NCBI RefSeq assembly: GCF_029080175.1
Contig: NZ_JARFJC010000026.1
Strand: one strand, 5' to 3'
Length of the DNA: 64,000 nucleotides
From: Luteipulveratus flavus
GTDB lineage: Bacteria; Actinomycetota; Actinomycetes; Actinomycetales; Dermatophilaceae
The position numbers and the translations under genes were made by a program. Shown one piece after another: positions 7,378 through 16,087 of this stretch (the first letter of the stretch is position 1; every line of letters begins with the position of its first letter). The notes under the pieces were generated by a model, which did no database searches, had not been told where the DNA came from, and saw nothing but the letters and a program-made list of their open reading frames with translations.

Positions 7378-9171
7378 TCAGGTCTGCTGGCGCGCCCAGC
7401 TCGCGTGCAACCGGGCGTAGACGCTCCCCGTCTGCCGGACGAGCTCGCTGTGCGGGCCTCGCTGCACGACACGGCCGCGGTCGACGACGATCACCTCGTC
7501 GGCGGCCTCGGCCGTGGACAGCCGGTGCGCGATGGCGATCGACGTCCGGCCCGTCGTCAGGCCGTCGAGCGCTCGCTGGATACGCACCTCGGTCGACGGG
7601 TCGACCGCGGAGGTGGCCTCGTCCAGGACGAGCAGGTCGGGGTCGGCGAGATAGGCCCGGGCGAGCGCGACCAGCTGGCGCTCGCCCGCGGAGAGGGACT
7701 CACCGCGCTGCCCGACCTCGGTGTCCAGGCCGTGCGGCAGGCCCTCCACCCAGCCGTCGAGGCCCAGCTCGGTGAGCGTGAGCCGGACGTCGTCGCGCGT
7801 CGCGTCGGGCCGGCCGAACCGGATGTTCTGCAGGAGGGTGGCGTCGAAGAGGAAGCCTTCCTGCGGCACCATCACCACGCGGGATCGCAGCGAGCGGAAG
7901 CGCACCCGCCGCAGGTCGACGCCGTCCAGCAGCACCCGGCCGGTCGCCGGGTCCATCAGCCGGGTCAGGAGCTTGGCGAGGGTGGTCTTGCCGGACCCGG
8001 TCTCACCGACCACGGCGACCCGCGACCGGGGCGGGATGGTCAGCGAGACGTCGGAGAGCACGGTGTCGCCGCCCGGGTAGGCGAACGACACGTCGTCGAA
8101 CTCGACGGTGATCGGCCCGCGGGGCAGGTCGACGCCCTCCTCGCTCGGGTCGCTGACGTCGGCCGGGGTGTCGACGATGCCGATGACCCGCCGCCAGCCG
8201 GCGATGGCGTTCTGCATCTCGTTGAGGATCTCGGTCGCCGTCTGCACCGGCTGGGTGAACAGGTTGACCAGGAACAGGAAGGCGAGCAGCTCGCCCAGTG
8301 TGAGCGAGCCGCGCGCCGCCATGACGGCACCGACGGCGAGGACGGTCATCGTCGTCAGGCCGGCCACCAGCTGCCCGGAGCTGAACGCGACGACGGCCTT
8401 GATCTGCGCCGCGATGGCCGAGCGCCGGTGCCGGTCGATGGCCGCGTCGATGCGGCCGCCGGTGCGCTCCTCGACGCCGTACGCGCGGATCGTCACCGCC
8501 CCGACGACCGACTCGGAGATGGCCGCGAGCATCTCGCCGACCCGCTCGCGCACCAGGGTGTACGCCCGTCCGACGACGCCCTGGAACCGGCGGATGACGA
8601 TGAACAGCGGCACGAAGCACACCCAGACCAGGAGGGCGAGCAGCGGGCTGTAGATCGCCATCAGCACGGTCGCGACCGTGACCTGGCCGATCGACACGAT
8701 CAGCATCAGGCCGCCGAACTGGACGAACTGGGAGATCGTGTCGACGTCGCTGGTCACTCGCGAGACCAGCGAGCCACGTCGCTCGCTGCTCTGGGTCAGC
8801 GTCGACAGGTCGTGGATGTGCCGGAAGGCCTTGACCCGCAGCGTGGCCAGCCCGCCCTCGGAGGCCCGGAAGAGCCGCAGGTTGACCACGTAGGAGGTCA
8901 GGCCGGTGAGCGTCACCGCCGCAGCCGCCAGCAGCGTCAGGCGCACCACCAGCGCGGTGTCGGGACCGCCGCGGGCCAGGATGCCGTTGTCGATCGTCTG
9001 CTGGACCACGAACGGCACCATCACGCGCCCGATCGTCGACACGAGCGCGAGGCCGAGGGTGACCAGCAGCCCGGCGCGCAGCTCGGGCGACAGCGCGATC
9101 CCGCGCTTCAGCGTGTCGGTCGTGCTGAGCTCGGTGCCGCCACCGATCTCGCTGGACGTCGCCGTGCTCAC
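7378..9171 (-). CDS. ABC exporter half-transporter, canonical Walker B subunit
   Basis: A 597-residue fused membrane-ATPase half-transporter (ABCB-like): six-helix domain to about residue 330, then the nucleotide-binding domain with Walker A GETGSGKTT, signature LSAGE (non-canonical) and Walker B LLVLDEATSAVD with the catalytic Glu. The GTG start overlaps the stop of the partner gene as GTGA. Signature and Walker B patterns complement those of the partner, indicating a heterodimer with one catalytic and one degenerate ATP site. The substrate is unknown; drugs, lipids or peptides are all possible. Confidence 0.93.
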   Translation of the reverse strand: MSTATSSEIGGGTELSTTDTLKRGIALSPELRAGLLVTLGLALVSTIGRVMVPFVVQQTIDNGILARGGPDTALVVRLTLLAAAAVTLTGLTSYVVNLRLFRASEGGLATLRVKAFRHIHDLSTLTQSSERRGSLVSRVTSDVDTISQFVQFGGLMLIVSIGQVTVATVLMAIYSPLLALLVWVCFVPLFIVIRRFQGVVGRAYTLVRERVGEMLAAISESVVGAVTIRAYGVEERTGGRIDAAIDRHRRSAIAAQIKAVVAFSSGQLVAGLTTMTVLAVGAVMAARGSLTLGELLAFLFLVNLFTQPVQTATEILNEMQNAIAGWRRVIGIVDTPADVSDPSEEGVDLPRGPITVEFDDVSFAYPGGDTVLSDVSLTIPPRSRVAVVGETGSGKTTLAKLLTRLMDPATGRVLLDGVDLRRVRFRSLRSRVVMVPQEGFLFDATLLQNIRFGRPDATRDDVRLTLTELGLDGWVEGLPHGLDTEVGQRGESLSAGERQLVALARAYLADPDLLVLDEATSAVDPSTEVRIQRALDGLTTGRTSIAIAHRLSTAEAADEVIVVDRGRVVQRGPHSELVRQTGSVYARLHASWARQQT

Positions 9172-11051
9172 GAGGCCTCCTCGTCGGCCGCGACCGCGGC
9201 ACGTTCCTGCGCCTCGCGGGTGTACGCGGTCACCAGGCGTTCGTACCCCTCGCAGCGCTCCATCAGCTGCCGGTGCGTGCCCTGGTCGACCACCCGGCCG
9301 CGCTCGAGGTAGCAGACCCGGTCGGCCATCGAGATCGTCGACATCCGGTAGGCGACGACGAGCACCGTCATGCCGCGGCTGCGCTCGCGCAGGCCGTCCA
9401 GGATCGCGGTCTCGACGGCGGGGTCCACGGCCGACGTCGCGTCGTCGAGCACGAGCAGCCGCGGCTTGCGGATGACGGCGCGGGCCAGCGCGATCCGCTG
9501 CCGCTGGCCGCCGGACAGGCTGGCGCCGCGCTCACCCACCCGGGTGTCCCGACCGTCGGACAGCTCGGCGACGAACCCGTCGGCCTGTGCCACCCGCAGC
9601 GCGTCGTCCACCTGCGCCTCGGACAGGTCCTCGCCGAGGGTGACGTTGCCACGGACGGTGTCGTCGAACAGGAAGCTCTGCTGGGCGACCAGGGTCGCCA
9701 CGTCCGGAACCCCGCCGCGACGGACCGAGCGCAGGTCGCGGCCGTCGATCTCCACGACGCCGCCCTCGGGGTCGACCAGTCGCAGCACGATGGTGGCCAG
9801 GGTGGACTTGCCCGAGCCCGTCGGACCGACGACCGCCGTGGTGAGGCCGGCCGGCACGTCGATGGTCACCTCGCTCAGGGCCACCACCTGCTCACCCGTC
9901 GGAGCGGACTCGGGCTCGGCGTCCCGGGCTTCCGCGCCGAGGTCTGCTCGCTCGGTGGCGGCGTAGGCGTACGACACGTCCCGCAGCGAGGAGGCACCGT
10001 CGCCGTCGGCCGGGAGGTCGTCCGGGCCGTAGCGCATCTCGCCCTTGGCGGAGAGGACGGCGTTCACGCGGTCCCAGCCCACGACCGTCCGGGGCAGCTC
10101 GGCGAGCACCCAGCCGAACGAGCGCACCGGGAAGGCGAGCACCGAGAAGAGGTAGGCGATCTGGACGACGTCCGCGGCGTCGATGTCCCCCGCGGCCACC
10201 CGGGCGGTTCCGACGCCGAGGACCGCGAGCGTGCCCAGCGTCGGGATCGCCTCGATGACCGGGTCGAAGGTGCCGCGGGTGCGCCCCACCTCGACGGCGG
10301 CCGCGCGCAGCCGGTCGGTCACCTCGGCGAAGCGCTCGGTCTCCTGCTCCTCGCGTCCCATCGCCTTGACCAGCAGGCCGGCCTCGATGCTCTCGTGCGC
10401 GACCTCGCTGACCTCCGCGCGCAGCTGCTGGGCGAGCGTCACCCGGGGCGACATGCGCGACTGGAAGACCAGGTTGGCGACGAACAGCGCCGGGAACACC
10501 AGCATCCCGATGACCGCGAGCCACAGGTCGACCCGGAACATCTCGATCGCGCCGACCACCAGCATGACCAGCACGCCGATCGCCATCGGCAGCGGCTGGA
10601 AGACGTTCCAGGTCGCCTCGACGTCGGCGTTGGCGTTGGACAGCAGCTGGCCGGAGGGGTGCCGGTGGTGCCAGCTGAGCGGGAGCCGCAGGTACTGCCG
10701 GGTGACCCGGCGCCGATAGCTCGCCTGCAGGTTGTAGAACGCCATCCCGGCGCCGATCCGGCGCAGGACGACGCCGACCACCGTGAGCAGGACCGCCAGG
10801 GACATCTGCCAGACGATGGTCCACACCTGGCCGGCGGAGATCTCGCCAGCGCGCACGGCGGGCTCCACCACGGTCGAGACGAGGTGGGCGATGACCCGGG
10901 CCATCGCCACCGTCATCACGCCGTACACGGCCGACCCGACCACTGCGACGGCCAGGACCTTCCGCTCCTCGGCGAAGCCTCGGCCCACCACTCGCAGACC
11001 CCGGCGAAGGGTGTCCGGTCGAGCCGACATCGTCCGTGCGGCCGAGCTCAC
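9168..11051 (-). CDS. ABC exporter half-transporter, degenerate Walker B subunit
   Basis: A 627-residue half-transporter: N-terminal membrane domain starting near residue 25, NBD with Walker A GPTGSGKST, canonical signature LSGGQRQR and Walker B LLVLDDATSAVD, where Asp replaces the catalytic Glu. That is the hallmark of the degenerate site in heterodimeric exporters. An acidic insertion precedes the NBD (about residues 345-385). I choose the GTG at 11051 because GGAAGGA lies 8 nt upstream; the ATG at 11030 is the alternative. Any longer reading runs through the divergent gene and the palindrome. First gene of a two-gene operon. Confidence 0.92.
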   Translation of the reverse strand: MSSAARTMSARPDTLRRGLRVVGRGFAEERKVLAVAVVGSAVYGVMTVAMARVIAHLVSTVVEPAVRAGEISAGQVWTIVWQMSLAVLLTVVGVVLRRIGAGMAFYNLQASYRRRVTRQYLRLPLSWHHRHPSGQLLSNANADVEATWNVFQPLPMAIGVLVMLVVGAIEMFRVDLWLAVIGMLVFPALFVANLVFQSRMSPRVTLAQQLRAEVSEVAHESIEAGLLVKAMGREEQETERFAEVTDRLRAAAVEVGRTRGTFDPVIEAIPTLGTLAVLGVGTARVAAGDIDAADVVQIAYLFSVLAFPVRSFGWVLAELPRTVVGWDRVNAVLSAKGEMRYGPDDLPADGDGASSLRDVSYAYAATERADLGAEARDAEPESAPTGEQVVALSEVTIDVPAGLTTAVVGPTGSGKSTLATIVLRLVDPEGGVVEIDGRDLRSVRRGGVPDVATLVAQQSFLFDDTVRGNVTLGEDLSEAQVDDALRVAQADGFVAELSDGRDTRVGERGASLSGGQRQRIALARAVIRKPRLLVLDDATSAVDPAVETAILDGLRERSRGMTVLVVAYRMSTISMADRVCYLERGRVVDQGTHRQLMERCEGYERLVTAYTREAQERAAVAADEEAS

Positions 11052-11192
11052 GTGCGGCGTCCTTCCGATCGAGGTGGGCGGCCGTCCGAGCACGCCCCAC
11101 CGCTGCGCTGCGACCGGGTCCAACCCTCTCACGCGGTCCGGACACCGCCACCACGGGTTTGTCGCCGCGCCGGCGGTGGGCAGGATGGCGTC

Positions 11193-11846
11193 ATGCCCGG
11201 ACCCGCAGCGCATGAACGCCAGGCCCTGAGTGACTCCTTCGAGCGGATCGGACCGGACGCGCCCACCCTGTGCGCCGGCTGGTCCACCCGCGACCTGCTC
11301 GTCCATCTGATCGTCCGGGAGTCTCGCCCGGACGCGGCGGCCGCGCTGATCCTGCCGCCGCTCGCCGGTCACGCGCGGTCGGTGTCGGCCAAGATCGCCG
11401 CCCGCCCCTGGGACGCCCTGGTCGAGACGTTCCGCAACGGCCCACCGCGGCTGTCCCCGTTCGCCCTGCCGGGGGTCGACGAGCGCGCCAACGTCGGGGA
11501 GCTGTTCGTCCACCACGAGGACGTGCTCCGGGCGCAGGATCCCACGGCGCGACGCACGCTCTCCCCCGATCTGCAACGTGCTCTCTGGAAGGGCCTGCCG
11601 GTGCTCGGCCGGCTGACCCTGCGCTCGGTGCCGGTCGGCGTACGCGCTCGGTGCGAGGGGTACGGCGAGCGGACGCTGCGCTCCGCGCGGTCCGGCGGCG
11701 GGACGGTCGCGCTGGTAGGCCGGCCCGGCGAGGTCGTCCTGCAGATCTCGGGGCGGGCCGGCAACGACGGCGACCGGGTCGACGTGGACGTGCAGGGCGA
11801 GGCCGCGGCGGTGACGGCGTTCCGCACGGCCAGCACGGGCATGTAG
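11193..11846 (+). CDS. TIGR03085 / maleylpyruvate isomerase N-terminal-like protein
   Basis: A 217-residue protein with the DinB/MDMPI-like N-terminal motif TLCAGWSTRDLLVHLIVRE, in which His is part of the metal-binding set of this fold, and a later FVHHEDVLRAQ, another metal-binding-type segment. This matches the actinobacterial TIGR03085 family. Members of the superfamily use mycothiol-type thiols, but the reaction of this subfamily is not established. Translation starts at ATG 11193. It is divergent from the ABC exporter operon and followed by the large palindrome at 11886. Confidence 0.8.
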   Translation: MPGPAAHERQALSDSFERIGPDAPTLCAGWSTRDLLVHLIVRESRPDAAAALILPPLAGHARSVSAKIAARPWDALVETFRNGPPRLSPFALPGVDERANVGELFVHHEDVLRAQDPTARRTLSPDLQRALWKGLPVLGRLTLRSVPVGVRARCEGYGERTLRSARSGGGTVALVGRPGEVVLQISGRAGNDGDRVDVDVQGEAAAVTAFRTASTGM

Positions 11847-11885
11847 GCGGGCGGGCGCCGGTTCGGCCCTGGCCCGTGGCCCCGA

Positions 11886-11949
11886 TCGAACTGCGTTCGG
11901 TGTTCCTGACGCGGTTCGAACTGCGTCAGGAACACCGAACGCAGTTCGA
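11886..11949. repeat. 64-bp near-perfect palindrome downstream of hisF
   Basis: Arms 11886-11912 and 11923-11949 are perfect 27-nt inverted copies; the 10-nt centre is itself self-complementary except for one G-T pair, so the whole 64 bp can fold into a single hairpin or cruciform. The core reads GAACTGCGTTCGGTGTTCCT. It lies between the convergent TIGR03085 gene and hisF. No T run follows on either strand. It could be a bidirectional terminator or a dispersed intergenic palindromic element. Confidence 0.9.
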
Positions 11950-11991
11950 GTCCGGAGGCGAGGCCGAGCTCGGTACGGCTCGTCCCGCCGA

Positions 11992-12747
11992 CTAGCGCAC
12001 CGGGTGACCGGCGGCGCGCAGCGCGTCCTTGACCGCGGAGATGGTGAGCTCGCCGAAGTGGAAGACCGACGCTGCCAGCACGGCGTCGGCACCCGCGGCG
12101 ACCGCCTCGACGAAGTGCTGCGCCGTGCCCGCGCCACCGCTGGCGACCAGCGGCACGTCCACCGCGGCGCGGACCTCCCGGATCAGCTCCAGGTCGAACC
12201 CGTCCTTGGTGCCGTCGGCGTCCATCGAGTTCAGCAGGATCTCCCCCGCGCCGAGCTCCACCGCGCGGGCGCACCACTCGATCGCGTCCAGCCCGTCACT
12301 GCGGCGGCCACCGTGCGTGGTCACCTCGAAGTGGCCGCGCGCCGAGCGCCGGACGTCGGCCGACAGCACGATGACCTGGGACCCGAACCGGTCGGCGATC
12401 TCGGCGATCACCTCGGGACGGGCGAGCGCGCCGGTGTTGATGCCGACCTTGTCCGCGCCCGCCCGCAGCAGCCGGTCGACGTCCGCGACGACCCGTACGC
12501 CGCCGCCCACCATCAGCGGGATGAAGACCTGCTCGGCCGTCGCGCCCACCACGTCGTACGTCGTGGCCCGGTCGGCCGACGACGCGGTCACGTCCAGGAA
12601 GGTCAGCTCGTCGGCACCCTGGGCGCCGTAGGCGGACGCGAGCTCGACCGGGTCGCCCGCGTCGCGCAGGTCGGCGAAGTTGATGCCCTTCACCACACGC
12701 CCGGCGTCGACGTCGAGACACGGGATCACACGAACCGCGACACTCAC
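11992..12747 (-). CDS. hisF: Imidazole glycerol phosphate synthase cyclase subunit
   Basis: With HisH (not in the window), it forms imidazole glycerol phosphate and AICAR from PRFAR and ammonia. The 251-residue TIM barrel carries both catalytic Asp residues, in PCLDVDAGRVVKG and SADVRR, plus phosphate-binding GGGVR and ASGGAG. The start is GTG at 12747; a reading extended to 13335 runs over the divergent kinase gene. Only 24 bp separate it from that gene's start, so any promoter must overlap coding DNA. It is split from hisI by a 6-kb insertion. Confidence 0.96.
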   Translation of the reverse strand: MSVAVRVIPCLDVDAGRVVKGINFADLRDAGDPVELASAYGAQGADELTFLDVTASSADRATTYDVVGATAEQVFIPLMVGGGVRVVADVDRLLRAGADKVGINTGALARPEVIAEIADRFGSQVIVLSADVRRSARGHFEVTTHGGRRSDGLDAIEWCARAVELGAGEILLNSMDADGTKDGFDLELIREVRAAVDVPLVASGGAGTAQHFVEAVAAGADAVLAASVFHFGELTISAVKDALRAAGHPVR

Positions 12748-12771
12748 GCTGGACACCCTAGTTTGGGAGCC

Positions 12772-13365
12772 GTGACCGAGGACCACCATGTCTGGGGCGT
12801 GAACCACGCGCGGCCCGAGCACGCCGACCGGGTGGCGAACGCAGCGCGCGGCACCCGCACGGACGACGACACCCCCGTGGTGGTCGCCGTGGACGGGCCG
12901 GCCGGTTCGGGGAAGTCCTCGCTGGCCGCCCTGGTGTGTGACCGGCTCGACGACGTCGCGCGCGTCCATCTGGACGACGTCTTCCCAGGATGGGACGGCC
13001 TCGCGTCCGCACCGGCGCTGCTCGCCGCCCAGGTGCTCGCCCCGCTCTCGCGCCGTGAGCCGGCCGCGTACCGCAGGTTCGACTGGCCGACCGGACGGTA
13101 CGCCGAGCTCGTGCCGGTGCCGGCGCGCCGCTTCGTGGTCGTGGAAGGGTGCTCCTCCACGGTGGGGATCGCCCGGCCGTACGTCGACGTGCGGGTCTGG
13201 GTGGAGGCCGAGCACGACACCCGGATGCGGCGGGGGCTGGAGCGCAGCGGAGATGAGTTCGGGCCGAACTGGGAGCGCTGGGCCCGGCAGGAAGAGGCCG
13301 TCTTCGCCGCCGACCGGACTCGCGAGCACGCCCACCTGATCTTTCGCACCGACGGCGACCGATGA
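12772..13365 (+). CDS. P-loop nucleoside/uridine-kinase-like protein
   Basis: A protein of about 197 residues with Walker A GPAGSGKSS near residue 43, HLDDVFPGWDG (lid or substrate Asp region) and VVVEGCSS, a uridine-kinase-like pattern. Many actinobacterial genomes carry this as an AAA or uridine-kinase family ATP-binding protein; the substrate is not known. The GTG start at 12772 has GGGAG only 2 nt upstream, so the GTG at 12799 is also possible. Its stop overlaps the following FUSC-type gene by 4 nt, so the two are probably co-translated. Confidence 0.78.
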   Translation: MTEDHHVWGVNHARPEHADRVANAARGTRTDDDTPVVVAVDGPAGSGKSSLAALVCDRLDDVARVHLDDVFPGWDGLASAPALLAAQVLAPLSRREPAAYRRFDWPTGRYAELVPVPARRFVVVEGCSSTVGIARPYVDVRVWVEAEHDTRMRRGLERSGDEFGPNWERWARQEEAVFAADRTREHAHLIFRTDGDR

Positions 13366-14510
13366 GCGACCAGCGCCCGCCCGCCGCCGTCGCCCGCGAC
13401 TGGGGGCAACGGCTGGACCCCCGGCCCCAGCTCACCCGCCGGTCGTTCGCCGACCGGGTGGAGCGGCTGCGCAACCGGTCCTTCCTGATCCTGCAGTGCG
13501 CGGTGTTCGGGTCGATCGCGTGGCTGCTCGCGCACAACCTCCTGGACCACCCGCAGCCGTTCTTCGCCCCCATCACCGTGCTCGTGACGCTCGGCCTCAC
13601 CTACGGCCAGCGCATCCGGCGGGTGCTGGAGCTGACGGTCGGGGTGGCGGTCGGGGTCCTCATCGGCGACACGTTCGTCCACGTCTTCGGTACGGGCGCG
13701 TGGCAGCTCGCCGTCGTGGTCACCTGCTCCATGAGCGTCGCCGTCCTGCTGGGGGCGGGCGGCCTCATCATGATCCAGGCGGGGGTGCAGTCGCTGGTCG
13801 TGCTGATCCTGGTCGCCCCGCCGGGCACCGCGTTCAGCCGCTGGCTGGACGCGGTCATCGGCGGTCTCGTGGCGCTCGTCGCGGCCACGATCACGCCGAC
13901 CTCACCCGTCCGCCGCCCGCGCGTGCAGGCAGGGGTCGTGGTCACCGAGCTCAGCGCCGTCCTCACCGAGACCGCGACCGCCGTCCGGCGTCGTGACCAG
14001 GAGCGGGCCGACGCCGCACTGGAACGCGCACGCTCCTCCGAGGAGCTGCTGGAGGAGCTGCGCGAGGCCACGACCGAGGGCATCGCCGTCACCCGCCAGT
14101 CGCCGTTCCGGCGTCGGCACGGCGCCTCGGTGGTGGGCATCGCCGACATCCTCGAACCCCTGGACCGCGCGGTCCGCAACCTGCGGGTGCTGGTGCGCCG
14201 CGGAGCGGTCGCGGTCTGGTCCGGCGAGGCCGTGCCGCCGTCCTACCTGGACCTGGTCGACGACCTGGCCGCGGTGATGGAGCGCATGGCCGGTCTGCTG
14301 CTGGACCGCAAGGACGCCGAGGAGCTGCGTCCGGACCTGCTGCGCATCGCGCGGCGCAGCGGCGTGTCGTCCCGTCGCAGCTCGTTGTCCGGCGAGGTGA
14401 TCCGTGCGCAGGTGCGGTCCATCGTCGTGGATCTGCTCATCCTCACCGGCCTGACGTACGTGCAGGCGCGCGAGCAGGTCCCCGCCCGCGCCGACGACCT
14501 CGACGACTGA
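13362..14510 (+). CDS. FUSC-family / aromatic-acid-exporter-like membrane protein
   Basis: A 382-residue protein with a membrane half (about residues 43-180, five or six helices including FLILQCAVFGSIAWLLAH and the conserved PFFAPIT segment) and a cytoplasmic, charged, helical C-terminal half. This is the half-size FUSC arrangement related to aromatic acid exporters. The start overlaps the kinase stop (ATGA). Its stop abuts the stop of the convergent PH-domain gene with no gap. Substrate unknown. Confidence 0.82.
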   Translation: MSDQRPPAAVARDWGQRLDPRPQLTRRSFADRVERLRNRSFLILQCAVFGSIAWLLAHNLLDHPQPFFAPITVLVTLGLTYGQRIRRVLELTVGVAVGVLIGDTFVHVFGTGAWQLAVVVTCSMSVAVLLGAGGLIMIQAGVQSLVVLILVAPPGTAFSRWLDAVIGGLVALVAATITPTSPVRRPRVQAGVVVTELSAVLTETATAVRRRDQERADAALERARSSEELLEELREATTEGIAVTRQSPFRRRHGASVVGIADILEPLDRAVRNLRVLVRRGAVAVWSGEAVPPSYLDLVDDLAAVMERMAGLLLDRKDAEELRPDLLRIARRSGVSSRRSSLSGEVIRAQVRSIVVDLLILTGLTYVQAREQVPARADDLDD

Positions 14511-14954
14511 TCAGCGCTGCGGGCGGGAGCCCTCGACGAGCGCGGCCAGGCGGCGCGCCTCCTGGACGGCCCGGTCGCCGTCCGAGCGCTGGATGGCCAT
14601 GACCGCGAGGGTGTCGGTGTCGTCCAGCTCCAGGACCGCCCACGGGCTGCCGCCGCCGAACTGGACGTTGACCACCTGCGCCCACTCCACCCGACGCTCG
14701 CTGAGCAGGTTGCGGACGAGGAGACCCTCGCGGCTGGGGACCGCACGCACCTGGGCGAACCGCAGCAGCCCCGCGCCGAACAGCAGCCCGAACCCGATCA
14801 GCATCACCCGGTCGGGCGTGCTCCAGCCGACGCTGCCCTTCCCCGGGATCGTCAGCGCGACCACCGTGAAGACGAGCACGCTGATGACCGCGACGACCAC
14901 CGGTACGACCCGTCCCCGGCGCGGCCGGAAGACGGCGTAGGGGTCGTCGGTCAT
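14511..14954 (-). CDS. PH-domain membrane protein
   Basis: A 147-residue protein with two hydrophobic helices (about residues 17-38 and 51-67), then a bacterial PH-like domain (RAVPSREGLLVRNLLSERRV and WAQVVNVQFGGGSPWAVLEL). This matches the small actinobacterial PH-domain family often found behind hisG. The ATG at 14954 overlaps the hisG stop by 4 nt, so it is the last gene of the long rib-fbiC-his train. Function unknown. Confidence 0.85.
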   Translation of the reverse strand: MTDDPYAVFRPRRGRVVPVVVAVISVLVFTVVALTIPGKGSVGWSTPDRVMLIGFGLLFGAGLLRFAQVRAVPSREGLLVRNLLSERRVEWAQVVNVQFGGGSPWAVLELDDTDTLAVMAIQRSDGDRAVQEARRLAALVEGSRPQR

Positions 14955-15796
14955 ATCCGGCACGCCGCGATGTCGGTGACGAGGATGGCGCGGGCGCCCA
15001 GGTCGTACAGGTCGTCCATCACCTGGTTGGTCCGCTGGCGCGGCACCATCGAGCGGACCGCGACGTAGCCCTTGTCGTGCAGCGGGGAGACGGTCGGAGA
15101 CTCCAGGCCCGGGGTGAGGGCGCACGCCTGCTCGACCAGCTCGACCCGGACGTCGTAGTCCATCATCACGTAGTGCCGCGCGGTGAGGACGCCCTGCAGC
15201 CGGCGGACGAGCACGTCCACCCGCGGGTTCTGCGGGCTGCCGGCGGGACGGATCAGTACCGCCTCACTGCTCAGGATCGGCTCGCCGAAGACCTCGAGGC
15301 CGGCGTTGCGCAGCGTCGTGCCGGTCTCCACGACGTCCGCGATGACGTCCGCGACACCCAGGGTCACCGCCGTCTCGACCGCGCCGTCGAGCCGGACCAC
15401 ACCCGCCTCGATCCCGTGCTTGGCCAGGTCGGCCTCGACCAGCCCGGAGAAGCTGGTGGCGATCCGGCGACCGGCGAGCTCGGTGACGTCGGCGGCGACG
15501 CCCGGACGCCCCGCGTACCGGAACGTGGACCGGCCGAAGCCGAGCGGCAGGATCTCCTCGGCCGGGCTGCCGGAGTCCAGCAGCAGGTCGCGGCCGGTGA
15601 GCCCGACGTCCAGGGTGCCCGACCCGACGTACACGGCGATGTCGCGCGGACGCAGGTAGAAGAACTCGACGTCGTTGTCCGCGTCGCGGACGACCAGCTC
15701 CTTGCTCTCCCGGCGACCGCGGTAGCCGGCCTCGCGCAGCATGGCGGCGGCGGAGTCCGCGAGCGCCCCCTTGTTGGGTACGGCGACCTTCAGCAT
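14951..15796 (-). CDS. hisG: ATP phosphoribosyltransferase, long form
   Basis: It catalyses the first committed step of histidine synthesis, ATP + PRPP to PR-ATP. At 281 residues it is the long form with a C-terminal regulatory ACT-like domain (from about residue 205), so it should be histidine-inhibited and not need HisZ. Family blocks include VPNKGALADSA, VGLTGRDLL, RIATSFSGL and the PRPP-binding segment ADVIADVVETGTTLR. It lies 8 bp behind hisE. Confidence 0.97.
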   Translation of the reverse strand: MLKVAVPNKGALADSAAAMLREAGYRGRRESKELVVRDADNDVEFFYLRPRDIAVYVGSGTLDVGLTGRDLLLDSGSPAEEILPLGFGRSTFRYAGRPGVAADVTELAGRRIATSFSGLVEADLAKHGIEAGVVRLDGAVETAVTLGVADVIADVVETGTTLRNAGLEVFGEPILSSEAVLIRPAGSPQNPRVDVLVRRLQGVLTARHYVMMDYDVRVELVEQACALTPGLESPTVSPLHDKGYVAVRSMVPRQRTNQVMDDLYDLGARAILVTDIAACRI

Positions 15797-15804
15797 CGGT
15801 GCTC

Positions 15805-16068
15805 CTACAGGTGGGTGTAGACGTCGTCGAGGGTCAGGCCGGAGGCGAGCATCAGCACCTGTAGGTGGTAGATCAGCTGACTGATCTCCTCGGCGGTGCG
15901 CTCCCTGCCCTCATGCTCGGCCGCCATCCAGACCTCGGCCGCCTCCTCGACGACCTTCTTGCCGATGGTGTGCACCCCGGCGTCCAGGGCCGCGACGGTG
16001 CCCGACCCCTCGGGGCGCTCGGTCGCCTTGCGGGACAGCTCGTCCCACAGCTGCTCGAACGTCTTCAC
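15805..16068 (-). CDS. hisE: Phosphoribosyl-ATP pyrophosphatase
   Basis: It hydrolyses PR-ATP to PR-AMP, the second histidine step. The MazG-like all-helical protein is 87 residues from the GTG at 16068, the usual HisE length; a longer reading to 16134 overlaps fbiC. The metal-binding Glu set is in VVEEAAEVWMAAEHE and AEEISQLIYH. The latter has Ser-Gln where many HisE proteins have Ala-Asp, a form I recall from mycobacteria. It follows fbiC by 19 bp and precedes hisG by 8 bp. Confidence 0.93.
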   Translation of the reverse strand: MKTFEQLWDELSRKATERPEGSGTVAALDAGVHTIGKKVVEEAAEVWMAAEHEGRERTAEEISQLIYHLQVLMLASGLTLDDVYTHL

Positions 16069-16087
16069 GAGGGGCAAGGGTACGGGC

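Noticed and set aside
11886..11949. LexA (SOS) box in the palindrome, because GAAC and GTTC occur
   Set aside because: The half-sites are separated by 3 nt, not the 4 nt of the actinobacterial GAAC-N4-GTTC box, and the site lies behind genes, not before one.
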